Of a DNA stretch of 64,000 bases, positions 8,831 to 18,475 are shown in pieces. The position numbers were made by a program, and so were the translations under genes. The stretch is from Catellatospora methionotrophica (GTDB taxonomy: Bacteria; Actinomycetota; Actinomycetes; Mycobacteriales; Micromonosporaceae): positions 17,496 to 81,495 of the forward strand of contig NZ_JAAOTJ010000023.1 of assembly GCF_011297335.1 (NCBI RefSeq). Reading direction: 5' to 3'. The notes beneath the pieces are model-generated. The model worked only from the letters and a program-made list of their open reading frames with translations, ran no database searches and was not told the DNA's origin. The first letter of the stretch is position 1. Each line of letters opens with the position of its first letter.

Positions 8831-9807
8831 CAGACGATCCTTCCGTACCAGCGGATCATCAGCAGTCCGCCGAGGGTCAGCAGCAGCAGCGCGGAGCCCG
8901 CGAACAGCGCGGTGAGCTCGATGTACTCGGGTTCGGTGGTGATGCGCAGGTCGATGGACCGGTGGATGTCGTGGAGCGCGGCCGCGTCCCGGGCCGGGTG
9001 GTACGTGCCGCCGGTGATCGCCGACAGGTCGGTGAGCAGCTGCTCGTCGAGCGCGGTCGCGACCTGGTAGCCCTCGACCTCGACCGTCGTGCCCTGCGGC
9101 GTGCCGACGCCGACGGTCTCGATGCGCACCCCGGCCGCCGCCGCCAGCGCCGCCGCAGCCTGCGCCTGCTCCGGGCTCTCGGTCTCCTGCCCGTCGGAGA
9201 ACACGATGATCGTCGCCGAACCCCAGTAGCCCAGGTCCGGCGGTGCGGCGTCCTCCTGCGTCGGCAGCTCGACCGGCTCGCCGACGATCGCCGACAGCGC
9301 CGTCAGGATCGCCTGCCGCAGCGACGTGCTGCCGCTGGTGCTCAGCCGGGTGATGGCGTTCTTCACCGCCGCCCGATCGTCGGTCGGGGTCTGCGTCAGC
9401 AGGCCCCCCTGGCCGAAGATGACCACCCCGACGTCCACCGTGGACGGCTGCTGGTCGACGAAGTTCGCCCCGGCCGACTGCGCCGCGGCCAGCCGCGACG
9501 GCTCGACGTCGGTGGCGGCCATGCTGTTGGACACGTCGAACACCAGCATCACCGTGCCCGACACCCGCGGCACCGGCAGCTCCGCGCTCGGCCGGGCCAG
9601 GCCGATCAGCAGCATCGGCAGGGCCGCCAGGAACAGGATGTACGGCAGGTGACGGCGCACCGCGCCCCGGCCGCCCGCCGCGGTCAGGCCCAGCCCCGCG
9701 ACCCGCAGCGCGGCGGTCCGCCGGCGCTGCAGCCGCAGGTACGCCAGCACGGCCGCGCCGGTGCCGACCACCGCCAGCGCGATCAGGAACGGATACTGCA
9801 CGGTCAT
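8830..9807 (-). CDS. vWA-domain membrane protein (second BatA/BatB-like copy)
   Basis: The 325-residue paralogue of the next gene has an N-terminal helix (FLIALAVVGTGAAVLAYL), a second helix near 60-70, a vWA domain with MIDAS residues in FDVSNSMAATDV and VFSDGQE, and a C-terminal helix (LFAGSALLLLTLGGLLMI). Two tandem vWA proteins with MoxR and DUF58 form a common actinobacterial unit, thought to assist assembly or metal insertion of client proteins at the membrane. It overlaps the upstream DUF58 gene by 4 nt (ATGA) and the downstream vWA gene by 1 nt. Clients cannot be told from sequence. Confidence 0.85.
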   Translation of the reverse strand: MTVQYPFLIALAVVGTGAAVLAYLRLQRRRTAALRVAGLGLTAAGGRGAVRRHLPYILFLAALPMLLIGLARPSAELPVPRVSGTVMLVFDVSNSMAATDVEPSRLAAAQSAGANFVDQQPSTVDVGVVIFGQGGLLTQTPTDDRAAVKNAITRLSTSGSTSLRQAILTALSAIVGEPVELPTQEDAAPPDLGYWGSATIIVFSDGQETESPEQAQAAAALAAAAGVRIETVGVGTPQGTTVEVEGYQVATALDEQLLTDLSAITGGTYHPARDAAALHDIHRSIDLRITTEPEYIELTALFAGSALLLLTLGGLLMIRWYGRIV

Positions 9808-10688
9808 CGGCTTCTCCGCCTCGTCCGGCGCACCATGTCGACCAGGGCGTCGACGAGGTCGGTGTCGGTGGTGACACGATGGGCCGCCACCCCGGCCCGG
9901 TTCATCGTCTCGGTCAGCCCGGCCTCCCGCGCCTGGACCTCGGCGGCCAGGCGCTCGCGCAGCAGCGGATCACCGCTGTCGAGCAGCAACTGCTCGCCGG
10001 TCTCGGCATCCTCGACGACGATCATGCCCAGGTCGGGCAGTTCCAGCTCGGCCGGGTCGACGATGCGCACCGCGACGACCTCGTGCCGGTGCGCCAGCAG
10101 CGCCAGCGACCGCTCCCAGCCGGGGTCGCCGATGAAGTCCGACAGCACCAGCACCAGGCTGCGCCGCCGGGCCGTCGCGGCGGCCAGCCGCAGCATCGCC
10201 GACAGGTCCGTGGTCGACCCGGCGTCGGCGCGCGGCACCGGCACGCCGAGTTCGTGCGTCAGCCGCAACACCTGGTCGCGGCCCGTACGCGGCGGCACGA
10301 CCCGCTGGTGGCGGTTGTCGAACAGGATCGCCCCGACCCGGTTGCCGCGGTACGTCAGCAGCCGCGCCAGGCACACGGCCAGCTCGCTGAGGGTCACGTC
10401 CTTGCCGTGGCCGCCCGCGCCGCGCATCGACGCCGACCGGTCCAGCACCAGCCACGCGGTGAGGTCACGATCCTCGGTGTACTGGCGCACGAACGGCTCG
10501 TCCATCCGTGCGGTGACGTTCCAGTCGATGTGCCGGACGTCGTCCTCAGGCGTGTACGCCCGCACGTCACTGAAGTCGAGCCCCGCCCCGCGCCACACGG
10601 TGCGGTGCCCGCCCTGCAACCGCCCGTCGAGCCGCCGCAGCACCTGCCACTCCAGCCGCCGCAGCAACCGGTCCGACGCCGCCGTCAT
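9804..10688 (-). CDS. DUF58 domain protein
   Basis: The 294-residue protein carries the family signature GxGxxFSDVRAYTPxDDVRxIDWNVTAR, seen here as LDFSDVRAYTPEDDVRHIDW (about 36-55). It then has a vWA-like half with LVLDRSASM and LVLVLSDFIGDPGWE. No membrane helix is obvious. DUF58 proteins are almost always encoded next to MoxR ATPases and vWA proteins, as here: 2 nt after moxR and overlapping the first vWA gene by 4 nt. A role as adaptor between the ATPase and membrane vWA proteins is a family-level inference. Confidence 0.88.
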   Translation of the reverse strand: MTAASDRLLRRLEWQVLRRLDGRLQGGHRTVWRGAGLDFSDVRAYTPEDDVRHIDWNVTARMDEPFVRQYTEDRDLTAWLVLDRSASMRGAGGHGKDVTLSELAVCLARLLTYRGNRVGAILFDNRHQRVVPPRTGRDQVLRLTHELGVPVPRADAGSTTDLSAMLRLAAATARRRSLVLVLSDFIGDPGWERSLALLAHRHEVVAVRIVDPAELELPDLGMIVVEDAETGEQLLLDSGDPLLRERLAAEVQAREAGLTETMNRAGVAAHRVTTDTDLVDALVDMVRRTRRRSR

Positions 10689-10690
10689 GC

Positions 10691-11728
<1,038 letters not shown>

Positions 11729-11776
11729 GGGTCCGTCCTCATCGGATCGAGTGTTCAAGACGATTGTCGGGCGAGG

Positions 11777-12622
11777 TCACAGGGGTGGGGGCGGGCCGCC
11801 GCCCGCGGCGGCCGTCGCGATCGGCACGGCGAAGCCGACACCGATGAACGTGCCCGCGTCGGTCGGGTTGGCCAGCGCGACCACGATGCCGACGGTCTGG
11901 CCGCGCATGTTCACCAGCGGGCCGCCGGAGCTGCCCGGATTGACCGCGGCGTCGAACTGGATGAGCCCGGCGAGCCTGCCGACGTCGTCGACGGTGACCG
12001 ACCGCTCCAGCCCCGACACCACCCCGGTCGTCGTCGAGCCGGTCAGGCCGAGCTGGTCGCCGATCGCCACGACCTGCTCGCCGATGCCGGGCACTCCGCC
12101 GATCACGGCCGGGACCAGCACCTCGGGCAGCTTCTCCGGGGTCAGCGCGGCGATGTCGGTCGCCGGATCGGCGGCGGCGATCTTCGCCGGGGTGGTGCTG
12201 CCGTCGGCGTAGCCGACCTCGATCTTCGCCGCGCCCTTGACCACGTGCAACGCCGTCAGGATCGTGCCGTCGGCGTTGGCCAGCACGCCGGTGCCCGACG
12301 CCGCCGCGTCCCCCGGGCCGGTGGTCCGGATCGACACCACCGACGGGACCAGGACCTGGCGCACCTCGGCGACGGTGAGTATCCCGTCGTCCGACGGCGA
12401 CGGTGTCGGCGCGACGACGGCGGGCGGGACGTTGTCGGCCGCGCCCCACTGGAACGCGACGACGGCCGTGACCGCCAGCGCCACCGCGACACCCGCCGCG
12501 ACCAGCGCACGGCTGTCCCGCCACCACCGTCGCCGGGGGGCCGGTGCGGGCTCGGCGTCGTCCGGGACGGCCACCGGGGGCGGGTCCGGGAGGCGGTCGA
12601 GTTTTCCGGCGCGACTCAGCAT
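11777..12622 (-). CDS. Membrane-anchored trypsin-like (HtrA/S1C) protease, no PDZ
   Basis: The 281-residue protein has a cytoplasmic Arg-rich start, one transmembrane helix (ALVAAGVAVALAVTAVVAF, about 39-57) and a trypsin-like domain from about 85. The triad is His126 (LTALHVVKG), Asp156 (DPATDIAAL) and Ser232 (VNPGSSGGPL). No PDZ domain follows, which makes it shorter than DegP/HtrA. It heads the MoxR operon in the transcription direction, so it may clear or process envelope proteins handled by that system (inference). A perfect 20-nt palindrome lies about 43-62 nt upstream of its start. Confidence 0.85.
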   Translation of the reverse strand: MLSRAGKLDRLPDPPPVAVPDDAEPAPAPRRRWWRDSRALVAAGVAVALAVTAVVAFQWGAADNVPPAVVAPTPSPSDDGILTVAEVRQVLVPSVVSIRTTGPGDAAASGTGVLANADGTILTALHVVKGAAKIEVGYADGSTTPAKIAAADPATDIAALTPEKLPEVLVPAVIGGVPGIGEQVVAIGDQLGLTGSTTTGVVSGLERSVTVDDVGRLAGLIQFDAAVNPGSSGGPLVNMRGQTVGIVVALANPTDAGTFIGVGFAVPIATAAAGGGPPPPL

Positions 12623-12664
12623 CCTTTGAGCCTAGGGCCGAAAGCTGAATGTTCAATCAGAGTA

Positions 12665-12684
12665 CGGCGGCAGATCTGCCGCCG
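12665..12684. promoter_or_regulatory. 20-nt perfect palindrome upstream of the protease-moxR operon
   Basis: The sequence cggcggcaga is followed at once by its reverse complement. It starts 43 nt before the start codon at 12622, a position suited to an operator. A role as a short hairpin at the end of the preceding M48 transcript is the alternative. Confidence 0.35.
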
Positions 12685-12710
12685 CTGCCGGATCGTCTTC
12701 CGGGTTAACC

Positions 12711-12750
12711 CTCCGGGCTGGGGCCCTGTTCGAAGGCCCCCAGCCCGAGG
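12711..12750 (-). terminator. Hairpin downstream of the M48 peptidase gene
   Basis: Arms 12714-12723 (cgggctgggg) and 12738-12747 pair perfectly, with three more pairs possible beyond a one-base bulge. It lies 13-50 nt past the minus-strand stop at 12763. No T-run is present, as is common in high-GC actinomycetes. Confidence 0.6.
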
Positions 12751-12762
12751 GGTCAGGCTGTC

Positions 12763-14526
12763 TCAGGGCGTGTCCTGCGGGGTCAGCGTGACGACGATGC
12801 GGTACGAGCTGTGGTCGCCGTCGGCGGACCAGCCGATGATCCAGTGCAGCTCGGCCCGTGGTGGGCTGGCGAGCAGGTCGAACCGGCCGACGACGTTGTC
12901 CGAGGTCAGGTCGGTGAAGTCGGCGGGGAACGCGCTCGCGTGCAGCCAGGGCCCGTCGGCGGTGAACGTGCCCGGCACCGGCCTGCGCCCGCCGGACGGG
13001 CGGCAGACCAGGCGGCCGTCGGCGGTGAACTCCCAGACACTGCCGACCACGACCGCGGTGGCCCGGGCGGCCCGGTCCCCGCGACCGCCCACCAGGGTCA
13101 GCGACACCACGGCGGTGGTCCGCAGCCGGACCGGGTACGCCAGCGGCCCGCCGGTCCAGCCCGGCCCCGCGTTGCCCGGCAGGTCCGGCTCCGGGCGCAT
13201 GACCGTGCCGAAGCCGGACAGCTCGGTGGTCAGCCGGGTCGGATAGTCCAGGCTCCACAGCTGGCCAGGCGGCACCGGCCGCACGGCGACGACCGCCGCG
13301 GCGACCGCGAGGGGGATCATCGCCGCGGCCACGTGCAGTGCGACGCCGCTGCGCCGCCGCACCGGCACCCGGCCACGGGTCCACAGCGCGGGCCACCCGC
13401 CGCTCAGCCACGGCCAGCACAGCAGCAACAGGGCGGCGACCAGGCAGGTCCGCAGCCCCGCCGAGGCGACCCCGTAACCAGCGCCGGTGTAGTGGTGCCA
13501 GGCCTGGGCCAGGGTCCACCGCTCACCCGCCGACGCGATCAGCGCCGCCAGGCCCAGCAGGGCCAGCTCGCCGAGGAACGTCAGCGGCCAGGCGGCGAGC
13601 ACCAGCACCGTCGCCGGGTCGGGACGGCGCAACAGCGCCCGGCGCAGCCAGCGCGGCGGATGGGTGAGCAGGCGGCCGAACGTACGCCGCCCCCGCGTCA
13701 GCGTCCCGGCCAGTGGCTTTGCCCGGCCGTCGTCGGCGGCGACCCGGTCGGCGGCCAGCTCGGCCAGCCACAACGCGAGCACCGGCGCGATCAGCCCCGA
13801 CGGTGCGGCGGTCACCGCGCCGCCGAGCAGTGACGCGGCCACCGCGAAGGCCTGCTCGTCGGCGATGGGCAGCAGCAGCGGCGGCACCGCCAGCAGGGCC
13901 AGGTACACCGGTGCCCAGGCGCGGGCCAGTAGCGCGAACGGCCCGAGCCGGCCGACGAGCAGGTGCTCGCCGTTGCGGATGTGGCCCAGCTCGTGGACCA
14001 GGATCGCGCGGGCGGCGGCGGGCTCGTGCTCCCACAGGGCGACCAGCGCCGGGTACGCCAGGATGCGGGGCTCGCGCCAGCCGGCCGCGTACACCTGCGC
14101 GCCGCCGTTGCCGGGTGCGCCGGACAGCCGTACCACGACGCCGTGGTGGATCCCGTCCACGAACGACTGCATCTGCGCGACGGCGGCCGCGGTGCGGGCC
14201 GGCAGCGCACCCGGTGGCACGAGCCGCCGCTCGACGAGCCGCCCGCGCACGCGCGGCAGCAGCACCGCGACCAGGGCCAGGCCGATCAGCAGCGTGGGCA
14301 GCACCGAGCAGACGCCCAGCACCGCGAGCATGGCGGTGACCGCCGGCTCGGCGTGCGAGCCGCGGTCGAACACGTCGCGGGCCGCCGCCACCGGGTCGGT
14401 GAGCAGCCGGGGCAGGTTCCATGCGGTGCCCAGCAGGCACAGCCCGGAGAACAGCCACAGCCACGGCGGCACGAGGGGGCGCGGCAGCGCCGCCGTGACA
14501 GCGGCGACCGGTGCGGTGGTGGTCAT
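12763..14526 (-). CDS. Membrane-bound M48-type zinc metallopeptidase
   Basis: The 587-residue protein has several hydrophobic helices (about 20-40, 70-95, 200-250, 310-335, 360-385, 400-425). It carries the zinc-protease motif His178-Glu-Leu-Gly-His182 (VHELGHIRNGEH), followed by a downstream LAELAADRVAA that may supply the third ligand. This matches BlaR/M48-like peptidases. The C-terminal ~150 residues are soluble and unfamiliar. The start overlaps the stop of the upstream 138-aa gene (ATGA). In actinobacteria M48 genes of this kind often follow a BlaI-type repressor; the partner here does not look like BlaI. Function is unknown beyond membrane proteolysis. Confidence 0.8.
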   Translation of the reverse strand: MTTTAPVAAVTAALPRPLVPPWLWLFSGLCLLGTAWNLPRLLTDPVAAARDVFDRGSHAEPAVTAMLAVLGVCSVLPTLLIGLALVAVLLPRVRGRLVERRLVPPGALPARTAAAVAQMQSFVDGIHHGVVVRLSGAPGNGGAQVYAAGWREPRILAYPALVALWEHEPAAARAILVHELGHIRNGEHLLVGRLGPFALLARAWAPVYLALLAVPPLLLPIADEQAFAVAASLLGGAVTAAPSGLIAPVLALWLAELAADRVAADDGRAKPLAGTLTRGRRTFGRLLTHPPRWLRRALLRRPDPATVLVLAAWPLTFLGELALLGLAALIASAGERWTLAQAWHHYTGAGYGVASAGLRTCLVAALLLLCWPWLSGGWPALWTRGRVPVRRRSGVALHVAAAMIPLAVAAAVVAVRPVPPGQLWSLDYPTRLTTELSGFGTVMRPEPDLPGNAGPGWTGGPLAYPVRLRTTAVVSLTLVGGRGDRAARATAVVVGSVWEFTADGRLVCRPSGGRRPVPGTFTADGPWLHASAFPADFTDLTSDNVVGRFDLLASPPRAELHWIIGWSADGDHSSYRIVVTLTPQDTP

Positions 14527-14939
14527 CGGGGCAGTCGCCGGGTCAGGCGCGGGCACATCTCGACGGCGGTCCTGGCCCGCGCGGTGAGTTCCGGGTCCAG
14601 CGGCGGGTCCTGCGGGGCGCGGGCCTTCGGGCTGCGGTAGGCCTTGAAACCGACGATGAGGGCGAGCGGGTTCAGTGAGTTGCCGGTGGCGGCGGCGGCC
14701 AGCAGTGCCCTGAGGTGCACTCCGGCGACGTCGATCGCGTGCATGATCGCGGCCAGGGCGGTGACCAGCTCGACGCCGGCCGAGCCGGAGCCGGTGCGGC
14801 CGGGGCGCAGGATCGCCTGGCGCTGCGAGCCTCCGGCGAGGTACGCCTCCAGGACGCCCCCCGCGACGCCGATCTCCTGCGGTGCGGTCGCCGCCGCGAG
14901 GCGTTCCGCCCAGTGCCTGGTCTCATCGTCCGCGAGCAC
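14523..14939 (-). CDS. Hypothetical small protein coupled to the M48 peptidase
   Basis: This 138-residue protein, Ala/Leu-rich and mostly helical, is not one I recognise. It includes LVTALAAIMHAIDVAGVHLRALLAAAATG and a basic, Pro-rich tail. The GTG start at 14939 has gaggag about 10 nt upstream. Its stop overlaps the start of the M48 peptidase by 4 nt, so the two are probably co-translated and act together; a regulator or membrane partner is possible. It shows no HTH that I can see. Confidence 0.6.
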   Translation of the reverse strand: MLADDETRHWAERLAAATAPQEIGVAGGVLEAYLAGGSQRQAILRPGRTGSGSAGVELVTALAAIMHAIDVAGVHLRALLAAAATGNSLNPLALIVGFKAYRSPKARAPQDPPLDPELTARARTAVEMCPRLTRRLPR

Positions 14940-15404
14940 GCCGGTCTGTCTCCTCTGCCGAAGCCGGTGCAGAGTCCCTAGGTAGCACTCCCGGCGAAGC
15001 GCCCGACACCGGCCGACCTGTCCCCATTCCTGAATGAGGGGCCAGGACCGCTCTCACGGCAGATCGATCATGCGTACCGCCAGGCAGACGGCGTCATGAA
15101 CACGATTCGTGTACCTCCGCACCCGGGTCGCCTTCGCGACAGTCACCCGATCGGGTTCGCACGTCCGGCGATCGTCGCTGCTCACCAGGGTCGTCCACAG
15201 TCGACTGTGGACCGGCCGACCGGCGCGGGCATGCGCCCGGATGGATGTCTGCGGCCCGCGGCCGACCGTGCCCCGGTCACCGCCGGGCTGATCGCCACCA
15301 CACCCACCGGGGCGGCGGCGGGCCCGGCCGATCACGGTCGGCGGCCGGGCGATCCCGTGCCTAGGATCGACCGGACCATCCCTTCACGACGAACGGGGAA
15401 TCTC
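14940..15404. promoter_or_regulatory. 465-bp divergent intergenic region with a perfect palindrome
   Basis: No convincing gene is seen here. The region separates the minus-strand 138-aa gene from the plus-strand hydrolase and should hold both promoters. It contains a perfect 20-nt palindrome at 15193-15212 (gtccacagtc and its complement), about 193 bp before the hydrolase start, which could be an operator. A short open frame on the plus strand reads into the hydrolase but lacks a ribosome-binding site. Confidence 0.5.
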
Positions 15405-16424
15405 GTGTCCACACCTCTCTCCCGCCGCGCCGCCATCGGAGGCCTCGGGCTCGGCGCCGCCGCGGCCACCTTCGGCGCGGCCACCCCGGCGCTCGCGGCC
15501 GACGAGGAACGCGGCACCGGTCCGGGCCACCTGCGCCGGGTCTACCAGCGACAGAAGACCAAGGCCGGCGGCGTATGGCACTCCCACGTCGCCGCCCTGA
15601 ACGCGGCCGGCGTGCTGGAGACCGTCATCGCCGACGACGTCGACGCGATCGTCGACGGATACAGCGTGCAGAAGGTCGCCGTCGCGGTGGCCGTGATGGA
15701 CAAGGTCGACCGGGGCGAGCTGCAACTCGGCCAGAAGCTCGACCTGCAGGCCGACATCATCCTGGGCGGCAGCGGCATCTACCACCTGCACACCGTGTGG
15801 GGTGACGACATCACGGTCGCCAACTTCCTCACCGCGCTGCTGCTGGTCTCGGACAACACCGCGGTGCGCATGTGCGGCCGGGTCGTGCCCGCGCTGGAGA
15901 TCAACCAGATCCTGGCCGCGAAGGGCTTCGTCAACACCCGGGTCGTCCCGGTGGCCAACCCCAACCGGTTCTTCCTGGGCAAGACCACCCCGGCGGAGAT
16001 GCACGACCTGCTGTGGCGGCTGGCGAACAAGACCCTGCTGTCGGCGAAGTCCTGCGACTTCCTGCTGGGCATCATGCGCTGGGTCAACGGCTACCACGAC
16101 GGCATCCGGCGCAACATGTCTTCCAACGAGCGCAGCCGGGTGGCCGTCAAGTACGGCGCCGACTTCAACACCCTGGGCGCGGGCCGTCACGAGGTCGGCA
16201 TCATGTTCGACAGCTCCGGCGCGCCCGCACTGACGTTCGCGTTCTTCGCCGACTCCCTCGGCGGGCTGGACAACTACGGCGCCACCCACCCGGCCGTCGA
16301 GGCGCACGCGGTGCTGGGCCGCCAGCTGTTCGACTCGATCCCGGCCCCGGTCGCGCAGGCGGGCGCCCGCACCACCCGCCCGACCGTCGACCTGACCCCG
16401 TTCCATCAGGTCAACGGCGGCTGA
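15405..16424 (+). CDS. Tat-exported serine hydrolase, class A beta-lactamase fold
   Basis: The 339-residue protein starts with SRRAAIGGLGLGAAAATFGA, a twin-arginine signal with an Ala-rich h-region and cleavage near ATPALAA. The beta-lactamase/PBP fold shows Ser87-Val-Gln-Lys90 (SxxK) and Ser149-Asp-Asn151 (SDN). The third motif is KYG rather than KTG, so it may be a divergent beta-lactamase or another serine hydrolase. The GTG at 15405 is chosen because the signal peptide starts there and ggggaa precedes it. It is convergent with the NlpC/P60 gene, with a shared hairpin between them. Confidence 0.82.
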   Translation: MSTPLSRRAAIGGLGLGAAAATFGAATPALAADEERGTGPGHLRRVYQRQKTKAGGVWHSHVAALNAAGVLETVIADDVDAIVDGYSVQKVAVAVAVMDKVDRGELQLGQKLDLQADIILGGSGIYHLHTVWGDDITVANFLTALLLVSDNTAVRMCGRVVPALEINQILAAKGFVNTRVVPVANPNRFFLGKTTPAEMHDLLWRLANKTLLSAKSCDFLLGIMRWVNGYHDGIRRNMSSNERSRVAVKYGADFNTLGAGRHEVGIMFDSSGAPALTFAFFADSLGGLDNYGATHPAVEAHAVLGRQLFDSIPAPVAQAGARTTRPTVDLTPFHQVNGG

Positions 16425-16432
16425 CGCACGAC

Positions 16433-16461
16433 CCCGTGGGCTCCGGTCCGGGGCCCACGGG
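16433..16461. terminator. Bidirectional hairpin between convergent genes
   Basis: Nine-base arms cccgtgggc (16433-16441) and gcccacggg (16453-16461) are perfect complements with an 11-nt loop. The hairpin lies 9 nt after one stop and 27 nt after the convergent one, so it can serve both genes. Confidence 0.6.
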
Positions 16462-16487
16462 CAACCGCCGGGTCAGCCGGCGTTCCG

Positions 16488-17396
16488 CTACGCCGAGCGC
16501 AGGCGGCGGCCCGACACCAGGTGGCGGCGGCGGCGTTCGGTGAGTACGCCGTCCACGCAGGCCCAGTCGGTCTGGGACACGTGCAGCACCTCCTGGCCGC
16601 CGCCGGTGCAGACACCGGTGTGGTAGACGTCGCCGGTCTCGTCGTTCTGGAAGACCGCGAGGTCGCCCGGGGCCAGGTCGGCGACCTCCACGTGCTCGCC
16701 GAGCAGCGCCAGGTCGCTGGCGTCACGCGGGACGGTGTGCCCGAACCGCCGGTAGATGAGGTGGGGCAGCCCGGAGCAGTCGAGCATCAGCCCGTGCGTG
16801 CCGCCGGCCAGATACATCAGGCCCAGGAACAGCCGGGCCGCGGTGACCAGCTGCTCGCCGGTCGGCAGCGGGCCGCGGGCCCGGTGGTCGTCGAGGTGCT
16901 TGTCGGCCAGCCAGCCGGTCCCGCCACCGGGCAGGCCGACCTCGGTGTATCCGTCCTGCCGCCGCCGGGCGGGCAGCACCGTGGCGTAGCTGACGTCGTC
17001 GGCGACGACGCGGCCACCGGGGCTGTCCCTGAGGTCGGTGACCTGCTCGGTGACCACCACGTGCGCGCCGGTCCGTTCGGCGGGGGCGGCGAGCTGTGCC
17101 AGGGGCAGCCAGCCCGGGTAGCCGCGTGGGTCCTTGCGGGTGGGCTGGGCGGGGGCGTTGATCCGGGCCCAGCCGTCGCGCACCTCCCGGACCAGCACCG
17201 TCTCGCCGAGCAGCAGCTGGCTGTCGACCCGGCCCCACAGGTCGCGGCGCTCGTCGGGGCCCTGGGCGCGGGCCCAGGCGCGCAGCCGCGCGGGGGTGTC
17301 CAGGGCGGGTGCGTCCAGCGTCCGCGCGGCATCGGGTGAGGTCCACAGCCCGGCGGCGGAGACCGCCACCGCCATGGTCTGCGCGGGCTCGCTCAT
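16488..17396 (-). CDS. NlpC/P60 family cell-wall hydrolase with SH3-like domains
   Basis: The 302-residue protein has two N-terminal SH3-like stretches (SQLLLGETVLVREVRDGWAR near 58-77 and a second around 110-160 ending in GGTGWLADKHL). A C-terminal NlpC/P60 domain follows, with catalytic Cys in MLDCSGLPHLIYRRFG and His in VYHTGVCTG. This matches gamma-D-glutamyl-diamino acid peptidases of the YkfC type. No signal peptide is visible, so it may act on imported muropeptides. The start at 17396 has ggga just upstream. It is divergent from the TetR gene, with an operator-like palindrome in between. Confidence 0.85.
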   Translation of the reverse strand: MSEPAQTMAVAVSAAGLWTSPDAARTLDAPALDTPARLRAWARAQGPDERRDLWGRVDSQLLLGETVLVREVRDGWARINAPAQPTRKDPRGYPGWLPLAQLAAPAERTGAHVVVTEQVTDLRDSPGGRVVADDVSYATVLPARRRQDGYTEVGLPGGGTGWLADKHLDDHRARGPLPTGEQLVTAARLFLGLMYLAGGTHGLMLDCSGLPHLIYRRFGHTVPRDASDLALLGEHVEVADLAPGDLAVFQNDETGDVYHTGVCTGGGQEVLHVSQTDWACVDGVLTERRRRHLVSGRRLRSA

Positions 17397-17493
17397 AACG
17401 CTCCCTGTGTAGGAAATAGCAGCTTCATGGGGGAGCGTACAAAAGTTTTCTTCACGAGGTGTCGGTCGCCCACGCCGTGGGAGGACCCGCCAG

Positions 17494-17515
17494 TATTGGA
17501 CCCTGCGGTCCAGTA
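17494..17515. promoter_or_regulatory. TetR-type operator candidate
   Basis: Half-sites tattggacc and ggtccagta form a 9-bp inverted repeat with one mismatch and a 4-bp centre. It ends 16 nt before the TetR start codon and lies in the only region shared with the divergent NlpC gene, so autoregulation and control of the neighbour are likely. Confidence 0.5.
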
Positions 17516-17531
17516 ACAGTAGAATGGCCTG

Positions 17532-18170
17532 ATGACGACCGCCACCCCTGCCCGGCTGACCGCCAAGGGAGCCGCCACCCGGGCGCGCATCGTCGCGACC
17601 GCGGCGGACCTGGTGCTGGCGCGCGGGGTCGGTGGCACGAGCCTCGACGATGTGCGCGCGGGCACCCTGACCAGCAAGAGCCAGCTGTTCCACTACTTTC
17701 CCGGCGGCAAGAGCGAGCTGGTGCTGGCCATCGCGGACCTGCAGATGGAGCGGGTGCTGCGGGCGCAGCGTCCGTTTCTGGACACGCTCGACACCTGGGC
17801 GGCGTGGGACGGCTGGCGCGACGCGCTGGTGGCCTACTACGGCTCGCAGCCGCACTGGGGTTGCCCGATCGGCACGCTGGTCAGCGAGCTGGTCGGCACC
17901 GACCCGGCCGCCGCGGCCGAGGTGGTCGGGCACATGGACCGGTGGCGCGGCCTCCTGCGCGACGGGCTGGGCCGGATGCGTGAGAGCGGGCTGCTGCGCG
18001 CCGACGCCGATCCCGGCCGGCTCGCGCTGGCGGTGTTCGCCGCGGTCCAGGGCGGCCTGCTGCTGACCCAGGCCATGCGGTCGATCGAGCCGCTGACGGC
18101 TGCTCTGGACGCGGCGCTGACGGCGCTGCGGGCGGCCGCCCCGGCACGCCATCCAGCTGTCTTACGCTGA
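17532..18170 (+). CDS. TetR-family transcriptional regulator
   Basis: The 212-residue protein has a canonical TetR N-terminal HTH (about 12-60: AATRARIVATAADLVLARG, then TSLDDVRAGTLTSKSQLFHYFPGGKSELV). The C-terminal ligand domain contains HWGCPIGTLVSELV and FAAVQGGLLLTQAMR, typical of the LmrA/YxaF-like subgroup (TetR_C type). The ligand is unknown. It is transcribed away from the NlpC/P60 gene, and a palindrome in the gap fits its operator. No export or enzyme gene follows on the same strand. Confidence 0.88.
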   Translation: MTTATPARLTAKGAATRARIVATAADLVLARGVGGTSLDDVRAGTLTSKSQLFHYFPGGKSELVLAIADLQMERVLRAQRPFLDTLDTWAAWDGWRDALVAYYGSQPHWGCPIGTLVSELVGTDPAAAAEVVGHMDRWRGLLRDGLGRMRESGLLRADADPGRLALAVFAAVQGGLLLTQAMRSIEPLTAALDAALTALRAAAPARHPAVLR

Positions 18171-18475
18171 TCGCATTGCGTTTGGTTGCCCTCCACGATC
18201 GGCGCTGATAGTCGCGCTTCCGACAACTGAGTCGCCAATCGACAATCGTGACGTCCTGATCTCCGAAGACTTCTATGTTACCGGCGAGTCTCCCTTCAGT
18301 GACCACATAGGACGTTGCGGAAATATCGACATTTATCAAGGTGGAAGGCTGTTAACCAGGAGCTGATTGGCCCTACCCTTCATTCACATGGTGAAACGAC
18401 CTGATGGCATGCGGATGGCAGTCCGGTAGTGTGCGTCTTCGTGTGCAAGGCACATCGATGTTTCATGGGGGAAAC
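18171..18475. promoter_or_regulatory. AT-richer 305-bp regulatory gap before the LuxR-type gene
   Basis: I see no gene here. The stretch is clearly less G/C-rich than the flanks, especially 18180-18400, as expected for a promoter region. It has a short inverted repeat ttcac-atg-gtgaa at 18383-18395. This gap also marks the probable left edge of the biosynthetic cluster. Confidence 0.45.

Noticed and set aside
9804..9877. vWA protein of 696 aa spanning both vWA genes in one frame
   Set aside because: The first half of that frame is shadow sequence of the other vWA gene; the real start at 8830 overlaps the upstream stop.
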